From Bacillota bacterium (GTDB lineage Bacteria > Bacillota_E > Sulfobacillia > Sulfobacillales > Sulfobacillaceae), in contig JAKADJ010000105.1 of the NCBI GenBank assembly GCA_021820645.1, forward strand, positions 1-7,430: 7,430 nt of DNA, read 5' to 3'. Shown here piece by piece: positions 1-6,661 of the stretch; position 1 is the first letter of the stretch; every line of letters begins with the position of its first letter. A model generated the notes under the pieces. That model saw only the letters and a program-made list of their open reading frames with translations. It did no database searches and was not told where the DNA came from. A program made the translations under genes and the position numbers.

Positions 1-246
1 CAACGGATGTGCCGCACTCGGTGGCAGTAGCACCTGTGTTAAGTTCGGGCTGGTGGGGCTATAGGGTGTTAAAAACGGGGCAAAAATCGCCACTAAAAGT
101 AAAAAGACCAGAATACCAAGTCCAATTAAGGCCAGCTTATGCCGTGAAAAGCGGCGCCAAAATCGGCGCAACCCCGACGGCTGGGTATCTCCCATTGGAT
201 CGGCTTCCAGTTCTCCTGTAAGCGGTGGCAAGTTTGCGGTTGCCAA
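1..246 (-). CDS. OppC/DppC-type ABC peptide transporter permease, N-terminal part (runs off the window)
   Basis: Eighty-two residues of a membrane permease for a peptide/nickel-type ABC importer. The reading frame is open to the window edge, so the 3' part is missing. The visible protein has a short hydrophilic head, a basic stretch (LRRFWRRFSRHKLA) and one strongly hydrophobic segment (LIGLGILVFLLLVAIFAPFL), followed by TPYSPTSP and a PPSAAHPL ending. This order is the usual OppC_N layout, in which PPS..HPLGTD precedes the main permease domain. The start is uncertain. TTG at 246 sits about 6 bases after GAGGTG and is preferred. GTG at 255 is in frame but has a poor ribosome site, and an internal ATG lies at residue 21 counted from the TTG. 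It begins 14 bases after the stop of the OppB-like gene, so the two are almost certainly co-transcribed and their products would form the heterodimeric membrane channel. Confidence 0.85.
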   Translation of the reverse strand, partial: MATANLPPLTGELEADPMGDTQPSGLRRFWRRFSRHKLALIGLGILVFLLLVAIFAPFLTPYSPTSPNLTQVLLPPSAAHPL

Positions 247-260
247 AACCCTCACCTCAC

Positions 261-1214
261 TTAGTTATATTGGATACGCGGATCTAACAAGCCATAGGCC
301 AGGTCGGCCAATAGATTGCCGAGGATTAATAATGCGGCGCTGATCAGCAGGGCCGCCATTTGAATCGGGTAATCGCGGTCGTTTAACGACGTGAGAAACA
401 GTCGGCCCATGCCGGGCCAGGCAAAAATTTCTTCGGTAATGACGGCGCCGCCAAAGAAAGCCGGAAGGTCCATCCCAATGATGGTGACAATGGGCAACAA
501 CGCATTTTTTAAAGCGTGTTTAAGAATGACGGTGCGTTCTTTGAGTCCTTTAGCCTTCGCGGTCCGAATGTAATCTTGGCGCACGACCTCAAGCAATCCC
601 GAGCGCATGAATCGACTCCATCCGGCTAGACTCCCCAGACCCAGCACCGTCGTGGGCAAGATCAGGTGACGGATGAGTTCCAAAAAAGACGGGGGATAGA
701 ATTCCGAATACATGCCAGCTACCGGTAGCCACCCCAGTTTTACGGCAAAAACCATTTGCAATAAGAGGCCGAAGAAAAAGCTCGGCATGGCCCACGCAAA
801 GAACGATCCGAACGAGAACGAGTAATCAAACAGGGAATACTGGTGCGTGGCCGAGTAGATGCCAAGCGGAATCCCGAGCGTGAGGGAGACCAAAAAGGCG
901 GCCCCCATTAAAATAAGCGTGTTTGGGAGGCGCTCACCGATGAGTTGGATAACCGGTTGACCACTAAAGTAGCTATATCCCCAGTTTCCGTGCAGTAAAG
1001 ACCAAAGCCATTTAAAATAGCGGACGTACCAGGGCTGATCCAATCCGAGTTGCTTGGCGAGCACGGCAATTTGTGACTGGGTGACATGGGGGTTGTGTAA
1101 ATATACCGCGAGAGGGCCACCCGGAGTCAAATTCATAATGAAATAGGTCACGATGGTGACCAAAAACAATAAGGGAATGGCTTCTAAAAACCGTTGCAAC
1201 GAGTATTTTGCCAC
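261..1214 (-). CDS. OppB/DppB-type ABC peptide transporter permease
   Basis: A 317-aa integral membrane permease, a normal full length for the family. It begins with the family hallmark of a short cytoplasmic head, a first membrane segment (about residues 9-29) and TPGGPL at 30-35. About five further hydrophobic segments follow (roughly 99-121, 135-157, 178-200, 238-260, 284-306). The cytoplasmic EAA loop that docks on the ATPase lies at about 214-240 (DYIRTAKAKGL, then LKHALKNALLP), and the ending LLDPRIQYN is typical. The start is GTG, preceded by the excellent Shine-Dalgarno GAAAGGAGG with a 6-base spacer. It lies between the binding-protein gene and the OppC-like gene, so its role is one half of the inner-membrane pore that moves peptides, or a related solute, delivered by the lipoprotein. 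Substrate cannot be told from sequence; peptide, nickel or sugar-oligomer transporters share this fold. Confidence 0.95.
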   Translation of the reverse strand: MAKYSLQRFLEAIPLLFLVTIVTYFIMNLTPGGPLAVYLHNPHVTQSQIAVLAKQLGLDQPWYVRYFKWLWSLLHGNWGYSYFSGQPVIQLIGERLPNTLILMGAAFLVSLTLGIPLGIYSATHQYSLFDYSFSFGSFFAWAMPSFFFGLLLQMVFAVKLGWLPVAGMYSEFYPPSFLELIRHLILPTTVLGLGSLAGWSRFMRSGLLEVVRQDYIRTAKAKGLKERTVILKHALKNALLPIVTIIGMDLPAFFGGAVITEEIFAWPGMGRLFLTSLNDRDYPIQMAALLISAALLILGNLLADLAYGLLDPRIQYN

Positions 1215-1237
1215 GGTGAACCTCCTTTCAAGAGTAT

Positions 1238-1265
1238 TGAGGGCGACCCCTAGGCATCGCCCTCA
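1238..1265 (-). promoter_or_regulatory. Intergenic stem-loop between binding-protein and permease genes
   Basis: A perfect 9-bp inverted repeat, TGAGGGCGA and TCGCCCTCA, with a 10-base spacer, lies in the 82-base gap between the two ABC genes. On the transcribed strand the 3' arm is followed by ATACTCTTG rather than a run of T, so it does not look like a full intrinsic terminator. In ABC importer operons such hairpins after the binding-protein gene often stabilise the upstream message or attenuate transcription, so that more binding protein than permease is made. That role here is an inference. The hairpin ends 9 bases before the GAAAGGAGG ribosome site of the permease gene, so an effect on its translation is also possible. 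Confidence 0.6.
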
Positions 1266-1296
1266 GACACCTCTTGCATTACGTGATTGGGGGGCC

Positions 1297-2910
1297 CTAG
1301 TTTAAGGACCAGTCCCACACCGGAGACGTGCCGAACGTGGTTTGCACGTAACCGTGCAAATTCTTCGAAACCGCTGTATCCGTCTTGTACCAGAACAAGA
1401 ATATAATGGGTAACGTCTTCTGTTCCAGGAGTTGAATCTTGTCGTAGACCTTACGCCGTGCCGGACGGCTTGACAAGGTCACACCTTGAGCCTGCAGCGC
1501 GTCCATTTGGGGGTTCACATAGCGCTCCCCGTTTTCTTGCGGCGATGGTTGTAACGGACTCTTGGGAACATACTTAGAGTTGAAGTCGATGGTGTCATCG
1601 GGAAACACGCCTTGGCCCCAGGAGAAGATCAGCGCTTCATCTTTTCCGTTTACCTGGGGGCCGGGGTTTTGCGGGGTCCCGTTGCCAAACACAATCGACC
1701 ACCCTGCGGTGTGTACCGGAGCGTAGACGCCAATCTTTTCCCAGTCTTGCGAGACGACTTGAGCAATGTCGGTTTCGCTGTGTGAGGTAGCCCCGGTCCA
1801 AATCGGAATCTTCAGCTCTTGGCCGTTTTTATAAAGCCACCCGCCAGCACCCTTGGTGAAGCCTTGGGAGGCCAACAGCTGCTTGGCTTTAGTCAGGCTA
1901 AAGGTGCGGTGGGGGACATTCGGGTCATAGAAATACCCACCGGGAACCTGGTCGCCATGCGCCACCACGGCTTGCCCCCGCATGATGCTGGTTACAATTT
2001 GTTGTTTGGGTGTGGCATAGTCGAGAGCGCGTCGGACCACCACGTTCTTGAGGAAATTGTTCTCGTCCAACTGAATCAGGTCATAGGTGGCACCGAGGGG
2101 TTTAATAATATTAAAATGCTTGGTCAAGGTGCCAACCTGAGAAATGTCTGCCGAAGGAATGCCGCCCATGGTGAGTTTGCCGGTGGCCAGCATGTTAAAT
2201 TGCGTGTTAGTGTTCGGCACCACTTGCACGATGATTTTCTTGATGTGTACCGGCGGTCCCCACCAATGCGGGTTCGGGGCAAAGGTAAGCTGCTGGTCGG
2301 TGACCCACTTGGTCATGACGTAGGGGCCAGAAACCACCGGGGTACCTTTGTCGTAGATGCCATGGTTAATCTGGTTGACGGTCCACTTATCAAAGATGTG
2401 CTTAGGGACAATGGTGGTACCGCCGACCGTGGAATAAAACGGTGCATAGGGTTGGCTTAGTTGAAATACGACTTTGTGGGGGCCTTCGGCCACCACGTTC
2501 TTGACGTAATTCCAACCGGTATTGTAGAGGATCTGTATTTTCGGGTTGGTCATGTAGTGCCAAGTGTAGATGATGTCGGCCGACGTAATCGGTTTGCCAT
2601 CAGACCAGGTGGCTTTGGGGTTTAGATTAAATGTGTAATTCAACCCGTTTTTTGAGACGCTCCAACTTGTCGCGATACCCGGAGCCCAGGTGTCTTTTGG
2701 GGTCAAATACATGAGGCCCATGTCCATCAAGGACGTGGGCGTATTGTCCACCGCGAGACCTCCTAGGGCCGGCGTTAGGTTGTCGGGGTTTTGACCAATC
2801 GCTTCAACGAGGGGAACGCTACTGGCCGTGGTCGAGGGTGCGCTGCCGCAACCTGCTAACCCTGCCGATAGGAGACCCGCTGCTGTCAGCGACACCGCCC
2901 ATTTGTTCAT
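1297..2910 (-). CDS. ABC transporter solute-binding lipoprotein, family 5 (OppA/DppA-like)
   Basis: A 537-aa extracytoplasmic binding protein that captures the solute for the downstream permeases. The signal peptide has a basic/hydrophobic start (MNKWAVSLTAAGLLSAGLAG) and a lipobox LAGC ending at Cys21, so the mature protein is lipid-anchored on the outer face of the membrane. The family 5 signature is clear at about 75-113 (WAPGIATSWSV, YTFNLNPKATWSDGKPITSADI), and the second-lobe motif VVRRALDYATPKQQIV lies at 291-306. Length is typical. The frame is open to an ATG at 3021, but that would add 37 non-signal residues and has no ribosome site. ATG at 2910 is chosen because TGGGAGG lies 9 bases upstream and the lipoprotein signal then starts correctly; a TTG immediately before it is a minor alternative. 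Ligand specificity is unknown; peptides are the family default. Confidence 0.93.
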   Translation of the reverse strand: MNKWAVSLTAAGLLSAGLAGCGSAPSTTASSVPLVEAIGQNPDNLTPALGGLAVDNTPTSLMDMGLMYLTPKDTWAPGIATSWSVSKNGLNYTFNLNPKATWSDGKPITSADIIYTWHYMTNPKIQILYNTGWNYVKNVVAEGPHKVVFQLSQPYAPFYSTVGGTTIVPKHIFDKWTVNQINHGIYDKGTPVVSGPYVMTKWVTDQQLTFAPNPHWWGPPVHIKKIIVQVVPNTNTQFNMLATGKLTMGGIPSADISQVGTLTKHFNIIKPLGATYDLIQLDENNFLKNVVVRRALDYATPKQQIVTSIMRGQAVVAHGDQVPGGYFYDPNVPHRTFSLTKAKQLLASQGFTKGAGGWLYKNGQELKIPIWTGATSHSETDIAQVVSQDWEKIGVYAPVHTAGWSIVFGNGTPQNPGPQVNGKDEALIFSWGQGVFPDDTIDFNSKYVPKSPLQPSPQENGERYVNPQMDALQAQGVTLSSRPARRKVYDKIQLLEQKTLPIIFLFWYKTDTAVSKNLHGYVQTTFGTSPVWDWSLN

Positions 2911-3151
2911 CAAGGGATACCTCCCAAAACAATAGTAGTAAACAGGAGAGTATTCGCGATGTCTTACGAAAATTCCTGCTTCGAAAGGTATGGACCACTG
3001 ATCCAATTTTAGACGATTCATCGATCGGGAATAAGCCCTAATAATGTTGTCAGATAAGGATTTTTGAGATCTCGGTGTCCAGTTCCCTCCGTGGGTTCAG
3101 AAAATTCATGTCAAAACTGGTCTAAAAATCGCTCCAATTTTAATTTCATTT
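2911..3151. other. Intergenic leader between acetyltransferase and ABC operon
   Basis: This 241-base AT-richer gap must hold the 3' end of the acetyltransferase transcript and the start of the ABC operon, both on the minus strand. No strong terminator was found: only weak AT-only complementarity AAAAT/ATTTT right after the acetyltransferase stop. A minus-strand TTGACA (3109-3114) has no acceptable -10 at 16-18 bases. A TAAAAT -10-like box (3006-3011) has only TTATTC at the -35 distance. CCAGTT (3079-3084) and AACTGG (3115-3120) are inverted copies 30 bases apart, and GAGATCTC (3066-3073) is a palindrome. No known riboswitch was recognised. The promoter of the ABC operon therefore cannot be placed with confidence. 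Confidence 0.4.
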
Positions 3152-4279
3152 TTACACAAAGTTTAAGTCGTGGGTCCACGCCATGGGCAACGCTAATCCA
3201 TCAGGTTCTGCATTAAAGAGATATCCCGGAATTTGGGCTGCTGTTAAAGTTAGCGCGTCGCCTTCGGGGCCGGTCCCCCGCCAAATTCCATCGTCCGCTT
3301 CTTTTAGGTTGAGGGGAGCTCCATGGCGCTCCCGGATCAGGGGATTCAGATCGTCTACCAGGTGCGCCGTGTTAAGCACTCGCACCGTGCCTTGGAGAGG
3401 AAGCCTTTGGGTTTGGATGCCATGGGCGTGAAAGGTGGTGTCGAGCCATGATAGATGGATGGGGAGATTGAGAGTCAAGGTATGGCTACCGAAGGCGCGG
3501 GTAATATGGGCCAGGTTAGGAAGGATGGCGAGTGGGGAGCCGCCCCACTCCATCACGGTAAGATGTTCCGGTTGCCGGAGGGATCGGTAGAGGACGACAT
3601 AGCCGATCGGTATCCCGTGGGATTCGACGACCCAGAGCCTTTGGTCATAGTGGGGTCGCGCAAACCAGAGCGCATCCAATAATGTGCCCATTTGCTTGGC
3701 AGTGCGGGAAAACCGGACGGAATGATTCTGATATAAGGGTAGCAACCGAGGCGCCATACGGCTCCGATCCCGAGCCGCAATTTCTCGGAGGGTTCCAGTG
3801 GCGTAGGGCATGGACGATACGAAGTTTTCCCAGGCACTAAGGGGGCCGGACACTTCCATCATGGCTCCGACTGGCACGGCATCCAAGCGACGATAAAGTC
3901 CGCGTTCTCCCGAGATGACCGTGAGGGGAATGCCTGCCTCTACACCGTCTTGAAACACGCGGTGCAAGATTTGGGTGGCGATCCCGCGTTTTTCGTACTC
4001 GGGGTCAGTCGCCACGCATCCGATGGACCACACGGCTAGCGGATAACCGTAAAGAAGCATCGTCTGCGGCAAAACGCCGACCATGCTGACAACCCGGTCG
4101 TCCAGGGCCACATAGTATAGGTGATCGCGGTTGTCGGATGTAAAAAGATGGGGGAATTCCCGCTCCATTCCATGATGCGTGGCCGGATCCCGATGGTACA
4201 CATGATTTAGCATCGTGAGCATGCGGGCAACTGCCGCGTCCGTCTCGGGATGTTCGATGACAAATTCAGAAGGCTTCAT
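3152..4279 (-). CDS. Eis-like GNAT N-acetyltransferase (two-domain type)
   Basis: A 375-aa protein with an N-terminal GNAT fold, predicted to transfer an acetyl group from acetyl-CoA to an amine in the cytoplasm. The acetyl-CoA site is visible: strand VWSIGCVATDPEYE (83-96), then KRGIATQIL (97-105), which matches the pyrophosphate-binding R-x-x-G-x-A/G type loop. GERGLYRRLDAVPVG (124-138) is in the place of the usual Y-x-R-F-G-F segment; Tyr129 is a candidate for the general acid described in Eis-type enzymes. Residues about 150-375 would contain a second, degenerate GNAT-like unit and the SCP2-like C-terminal part of this family, ending DLNFV. The start ATG has AGGAG 6 bases upstream. Substrate is unknown: Eis relatives modify aminoglycosides, lysines or small amines, and resistance should not be assumed. 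Confidence 0.82.
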   Translation of the reverse strand: MKPSEFVIEHPETDAAVARMLTMLNHVYHRDPATHHGMEREFPHLFTSDNRDHLYYVALDDRVVSMVGVLPQTMLLYGYPLAVWSIGCVATDPEYEKRGIATQILHRVFQDGVEAGIPLTVISGERGLYRRLDAVPVGAMMEVSGPLSAWENFVSSMPYATGTLREIAARDRSRMAPRLLPLYQNHSVRFSRTAKQMGTLLDALWFARPHYDQRLWVVESHGIPIGYVVLYRSLRQPEHLTVMEWGGSPLAILPNLAHITRAFGSHTLTLNLPIHLSWLDTTFHAHGIQTQRLPLQGTVRVLNTAHLVDDLNPLIRERHGAPLNLKEADDGIWRGTGPEGDALTLTAAQIPGYLFNAEPDGLALPMAWTHDLNFV

Positions 4280-4312
4280 TGGGGGCTCCTCGTTTTCTCG
4301 GTCGTGGCCCTT

Positions 4313-4342
4313 AGTATACCGGAAGTTTTAAGCTTTAAGGAA
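4313..4342 (-). promoter_or_regulatory. Possible promoter of the Eis-like acetyltransferase gene
   Basis: On the minus strand TATACT (4313-4318) matches five of six bases of the sigma-A -10 box and lies 34 bases upstream of the start codon. The -35 region is poor: TTCCTT at an 18-base spacer or TCCTTA at 17. It is offered only because no better candidate exists in the 252-base divergent gap. Upstream of it a small hairpin TTCAG-ACA-CTGAA (4352-4364) could be an operator, without further support. Confidence 0.35.
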
Positions 4343-4531
4343 GCGTAGCCGTTCAGACACTGAAACCCCACAGTTGCTTAAGATAGATCGACCTACGTGA
4401 TCAAGGTACGAAAGGTTTTCCAATTATGCCAGAAGAAAGTCGGACAGGACACGAGCGATTTAAGAGGAGACTTCGGGTTCGATGTCGAATAGCTCCCGTG
4501 ATGTTTTTAGCGCTGGTGAGGTGACCGATGA

Positions 4532-5050
4532 ATGGTGTTGGCTCCACGAACAACGTGTCGACGAATCCGTCGACTGCGATATGAAGACTTAGACCTGATT
4601 GCCGGGTGGGATAAGGATCCGGAGATTAAGCGACTCACGGGACGCATGACACATGAACCAGGCGGATTAGAAACTTGGTGGAATGACATGACGCGGGATC
4701 GGTCCCGGGCGGATTTTGCAATTACCGATAATGAGGGCCAGGTTATTGGAGATGTGGCGCTCGAACAGATCATCTGGCGGACCCGCGAGGCCGAGCTTCG
4801 CATTGCCATCGGGAATAAAGATTATTGGGGATACGGGTACGGCACAGAGGCCGTGAGAGAAGTTGTGGAACTAGGTTTTACAGGAATGAACTTAGATCGT
4901 ATTTATCTGCGGGTTCAGCAAGATAATGTCCGGGCGATTCGATCGTATCTGAAGGCCGGGTTTCGCACGGTGGCACGACTGGTAGCCAATGGACGTCTAG
5001 AAGGCACCGCCGATTTATTGTTGATGGAGAGGCATCGAATGGAGGGCTAA
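4532..5050 (+). CDS. RimJ/RimL-like GNAT N-acetyltransferase
   Basis: A 172-aa single-domain GNAT acetyltransferase, a normal length for the Acetyltransf_3 group that includes ribosomal-protein N-terminal acetyltransferases (RimJ/RimL) and spermidine and small-molecule acetylases. It opens with the family's LRRLRYEDLDLIAGWDKDPE-like start (about 12-31). ELRIAIGNKDYWGYGYGTEA (88-107) carries the acetyl-CoA loop W-G-x-G-x-G, and LDRIYLRVQQDNVRAIRSYLKAGF (121-144) gives the conserved N-x-R-A-I-x-x-Y-x-K-x-G-F motif. The start ATG at 4532 has GAGGTGA ending 7 bases upstream; GTG and TTG follow in frame as the next two codons. It is divergent from the other acetyltransferase but not closely related to it. 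Its stop overlaps the stop of the lipoprotein gene on the opposite strand. The acceptor substrate cannot be inferred. Confidence 0.9.
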   Translation: MVLAPRTTCRRIRRLRYEDLDLIAGWDKDPEIKRLTGRMTHEPGGLETWWNDMTRDRSRADFAITDNEGQVIGDVALEQIIWRTREAELRIAIGNKDYWGYGYGTEAVREVVELGFTGMNLDRIYLRVQQDNVRAIRSYLKAGFRTVARLVANGRLEGTADLLLMERHRMEG

Positions 5051-5949
5051 GGTGCCCGATAGGTAAGGGCCGCCTCAGCCAGTTTGGCATCGACGCGGAT
5101 GCTATATGAAGGCCACGGTCCGGATGGGGTCAAGAGTCTCTGGCCGCGCTGATATACTGGCGGGGTCAGCACCACGGTGGTAGGCCAATACCGATAATGA
5201 AGAGCGCGCTTCACCGCCGGGCCAAGTGAGGGATCGGGCTTATCGGTGCGCAGTAATTGCGCGATAGACTCTGGACTCGTGGTGTGTAGATACCATAAGG
5301 CCAAATTGACGGCACTGACAAACGCCAACGCATGAGGGCTGGTGCCGGTAATCATCGTGACCGGCACCGGGCCGGTGGAAGCGCCAATAAATGCCAGGAC
5401 TGTCGAACCAGGCACCGCTCCCCGCAATTGGAAGTAATCCTTTAGGGTTACCACCACCCACGGTAGCGTCTTTTGTCGCCAACGCTCCGTGATTTGCGAC
5501 AAATTTAAGGCGGTAAACGCTTCAGGTACGACCTGGTGGGAGGCCAGGACAGCCCTTAGGTAGGGGACCAGGGGCCCTACGTGCTTTGCGTAAAATATCG
5601 GGAGATGGGTTAAGCTACGCCATCGAAAGTGGGGATCAGCGATAGGAGCCACTAAGACCAGATCAGGCTTTTGCGTCAGGAACCCATCGATCGGATAAGG
5701 GGTTTCCCCATTGCCGACTTGAAGGGTGGCCCTGTCTTGATGACGAACCCACTCGACTTGGATGTGCTGTTGCGCGAAGAACCCTAAACGCGCTGCCACC
5801 TGGAGTGGTAACGTGGATAAGGTCGTAGAGGGCTGCACATAGACTCTCACCACCGGATATGAAACTTTGGGACTCCTGGGCGTAGCGGTTCCGCACGCGG
5901 TGAGGGCGCATGAGAGTGCGATGCACAACAGAATTTTGAGCAAGGTCAT
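5047..5949 (-). CDS. NMT1/SsuA-like substrate-binding lipoprotein
   Basis: A 300-aa secreted lipoprotein. The signal MTLLKILLCIALSCALTAC has a lipobox LTAC with Cys19. The mature part follows the NMT1/THI5-like periplasmic-binding pattern: VRVYVQPSTTLSTLPLQVAARLGFF, then IQVEWVRHQD (34-72, with the family's 'ArlGFF...i.Ve' core). A mid-domain strand and turn VLAFIGASTG lies at 184-193. A helix region at 203-235 (SPHALAFVSAVNLALWYLH, SPESIAQLL) resembles the family's C-terminal helices. Relatives bind sulfonates, nitrate or pyrimidines for ABC uptake. No permease or ATPase gene is adjacent, so it may serve a transporter encoded elsewhere. The ribosome site is weak (GGCGGGAACC, then about 5 bases before ATG). 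It is convergent with the RimJ/L-like gene and divergent from groES. Function beyond solute binding is not known. Confidence 0.75.
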   Translation of the reverse strand: MTLLKILLCIALSCALTACGTATPRSPKVSYPVVRVYVQPSTTLSTLPLQVAARLGFFAQQHIQVEWVRHQDRATLQVGNGETPYPIDGFLTQKPDLVLVAPIADPHFRWRSLTHLPIFYAKHVGPLVPYLRAVLASHQVVPEAFTALNLSQITERWRQKTLPWVVVTLKDYFQLRGAVPGSTVLAFIGASTGPVPVTMITGTSPHALAFVSAVNLALWYLHTTSPESIAQLLRTDKPDPSLGPAVKRALHYRYWPTTVVLTPPVYQRGQRLLTPSGPWPSYSIRVDAKLAEAALTYRAP

Positions 5950-6052
5950 AGTAGGTTCCCGCCTGGGCTTCGATTATTTGTCCGTTGACAGGCTATGAGG
6001 ATACGGACCGATTAATACGTCCCACCTGAAGATTGTGGCGGTAGGCGACAAA

Positions 6053-6080
6053 TTGACAGCAAGCCGTCTTTAGATATAAT
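6053..6080 (+). promoter_or_regulatory. Consensus sigma-A promoter of groES
   Basis: Perfect TTGACA (6053-6058) and TATAAT (6075-6080) separated by 16 bases. The expected start near 6087 gives a leader of about 68 bases. No CIRCE element (TTAGCACTC-N9-GAGTGCTAA) is present in the promoter or leader, so HrcA control, common for groES in Firmicutes, is not visible. Confidence 0.9.
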
Positions 6081-6154
6081 GTTAGATGCCACGATAAAGT
6101 GGGTCCATAACTTTTCGAGCCCCATTTAAAGATGAGTCAAGGAGGAACGTTGCA

Positions 6155-6421
6155 ATGCAGGTGCAACCTTTGGGAGACCGTGTTTTAGTTAAGTTGGTGA
6201 GTGAGCAAGAGCGTACGCAAAGTGGTATTTACATACCAGACACCGCGAAGGACAAGCCCCAGACCGGCCTCGTGGTTGCGGTGGGCGAGAGTGAAGACGT
6301 TAAAGTCAAGAACGGCCAAAAAGTGTTGTTCGCAAAATTTGCGGGAACCGAAATTAAGATTGGCAACGATGAGCATTTGATTTTGTCGTCCGACGACATT
6401 CTGGCGGTTGTTCAAGACTAG
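6155..6421 (+). CDS. groES: GroES co-chaperonin, short form
   Basis: An 88-aa co-chaperonin, the heptameric lid that closes the GroEL folding chamber in the cytoplasm. It begins QPLGDRVLVKLV and has the mobile loop at about 16-37 (SEQERTQSGIYIPDTAKDKP), in which IYI (25-27) takes the place of the usual IVL GroEL-contact triplet. It ends with VLFAKFAGTEIKIG and LILSSDDILAVVQD. Compared with the remembered 94-aa Bacillus protein it is about 8 residues short. The gap falls between VAVG and DVKVKNGQKVLF, where the roof hairpin of the dome normally lies. The start ATG follows AAGGAGG with a 9-base spacer. A strong promoter stands immediately upstream and no groEL follows; the next gene is valS. 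No terminator separates it from the valS promoter region. Confidence 0.95.
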   Translation: MQVQPLGDRVLVKLVSEQERTQSGIYIPDTAKDKPQTGLVVAVGESEDVKVKNGQKVLFAKFAGTEIKIGNDEHLILSSDDILAVVQD

Positions 6422-6436
6422 GCTCCGCATTATAAT
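6408..6436 (+). promoter_or_regulatory. Promoter of the valS T-box leader
   Basis: TATAAT (6431-6436) is a perfect -10 box. TTGTTC (6408-6413) at a 17-base spacer is a weak -35 that lies inside the last codons of groES. The expected start is near 6443, just ahead of the T-box stem I region. The placement agrees with the usual short distance between a T-box transcript start and stem I. Confidence 0.65.
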
Positions 6437-6623
6437 GGGATACAATAGGTGACCGATGACGGAACAAACCAAGTACCAGCCTGCCTAGAGAGTGGGGATC
6501 GGTGTAATCCCATCAGGTAGGGCTTGGGGGTCGATCTAGAGGTTTTTTGGTAGTGCCCTGCACAAACCAAGACGGGCAGCCCGTTAGCGCGACGATGAGG
6601 TGTGTCCCTTCCAGGGGCACGAA

Positions 6624-6661
6624 TTAAGGTGGTACCGCGAAATGGTCCTTTTCGCCCTTAA
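6624..6661 (+). promoter_or_regulatory. T-box antiterminator
   Basis: TTAAGG (6624-6629) pairs perfectly with CCTTAA (6656-6661), and GCGAAA (6637-6642) pairs perfectly with TTTCGC (6650-6655). Between the two helices on the 5' side is the canonical seven-base bulge TGGTACC (6630-6636), whose first four bases contact the tRNA acceptor end. The loop is 6643-6649. This fold shares bases with the terminator, so only one can form: uncharged tRNA-Val should favour this one and allow valS transcription. Confidence 0.92.

Noticed and set aside
9..221. 70-codon plus-strand frame at the left edge
   Set aside because: It is antisense to the OppC-like permease N-terminus, which has clear family features.
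1819..2460. 213-codon open frame on the plus strand, opposite the binding protein
   Set aside because: It lies wholly inside a clearly recognised family 5 binding-protein gene and its translation matches no family; it is a shadow frame.
3109..3114. Minus-strand TTGACA as -35 of the ABC operon promoter
   Set aside because: The bases at 16-18 spacing read CGGAGG or similar, with no -10 resemblance.
5980..6008. GTCCGT...ACGGAC inverted repeat in the lipoprotein/groES divergent gap
   Set aside because: Only 6 bp with a 17-base spacer, no T tract and no recognised operator; chance is likely.
5985..6017. Second plus-strand TTGACA at 5985-5990 upstream of groES
   Set aside because: The nearest -10-like sequence (TTAATA, 6012-6017) is 21 bases away; the promoter at 6053-6080 is far better.
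6081..6140. CIRCE-like half site TTAGATGCC after the groES promoter
   Set aside because: It resembles TTAGCACTC only loosely and no GAGTGCTAA partner lies 9 bases downstream.
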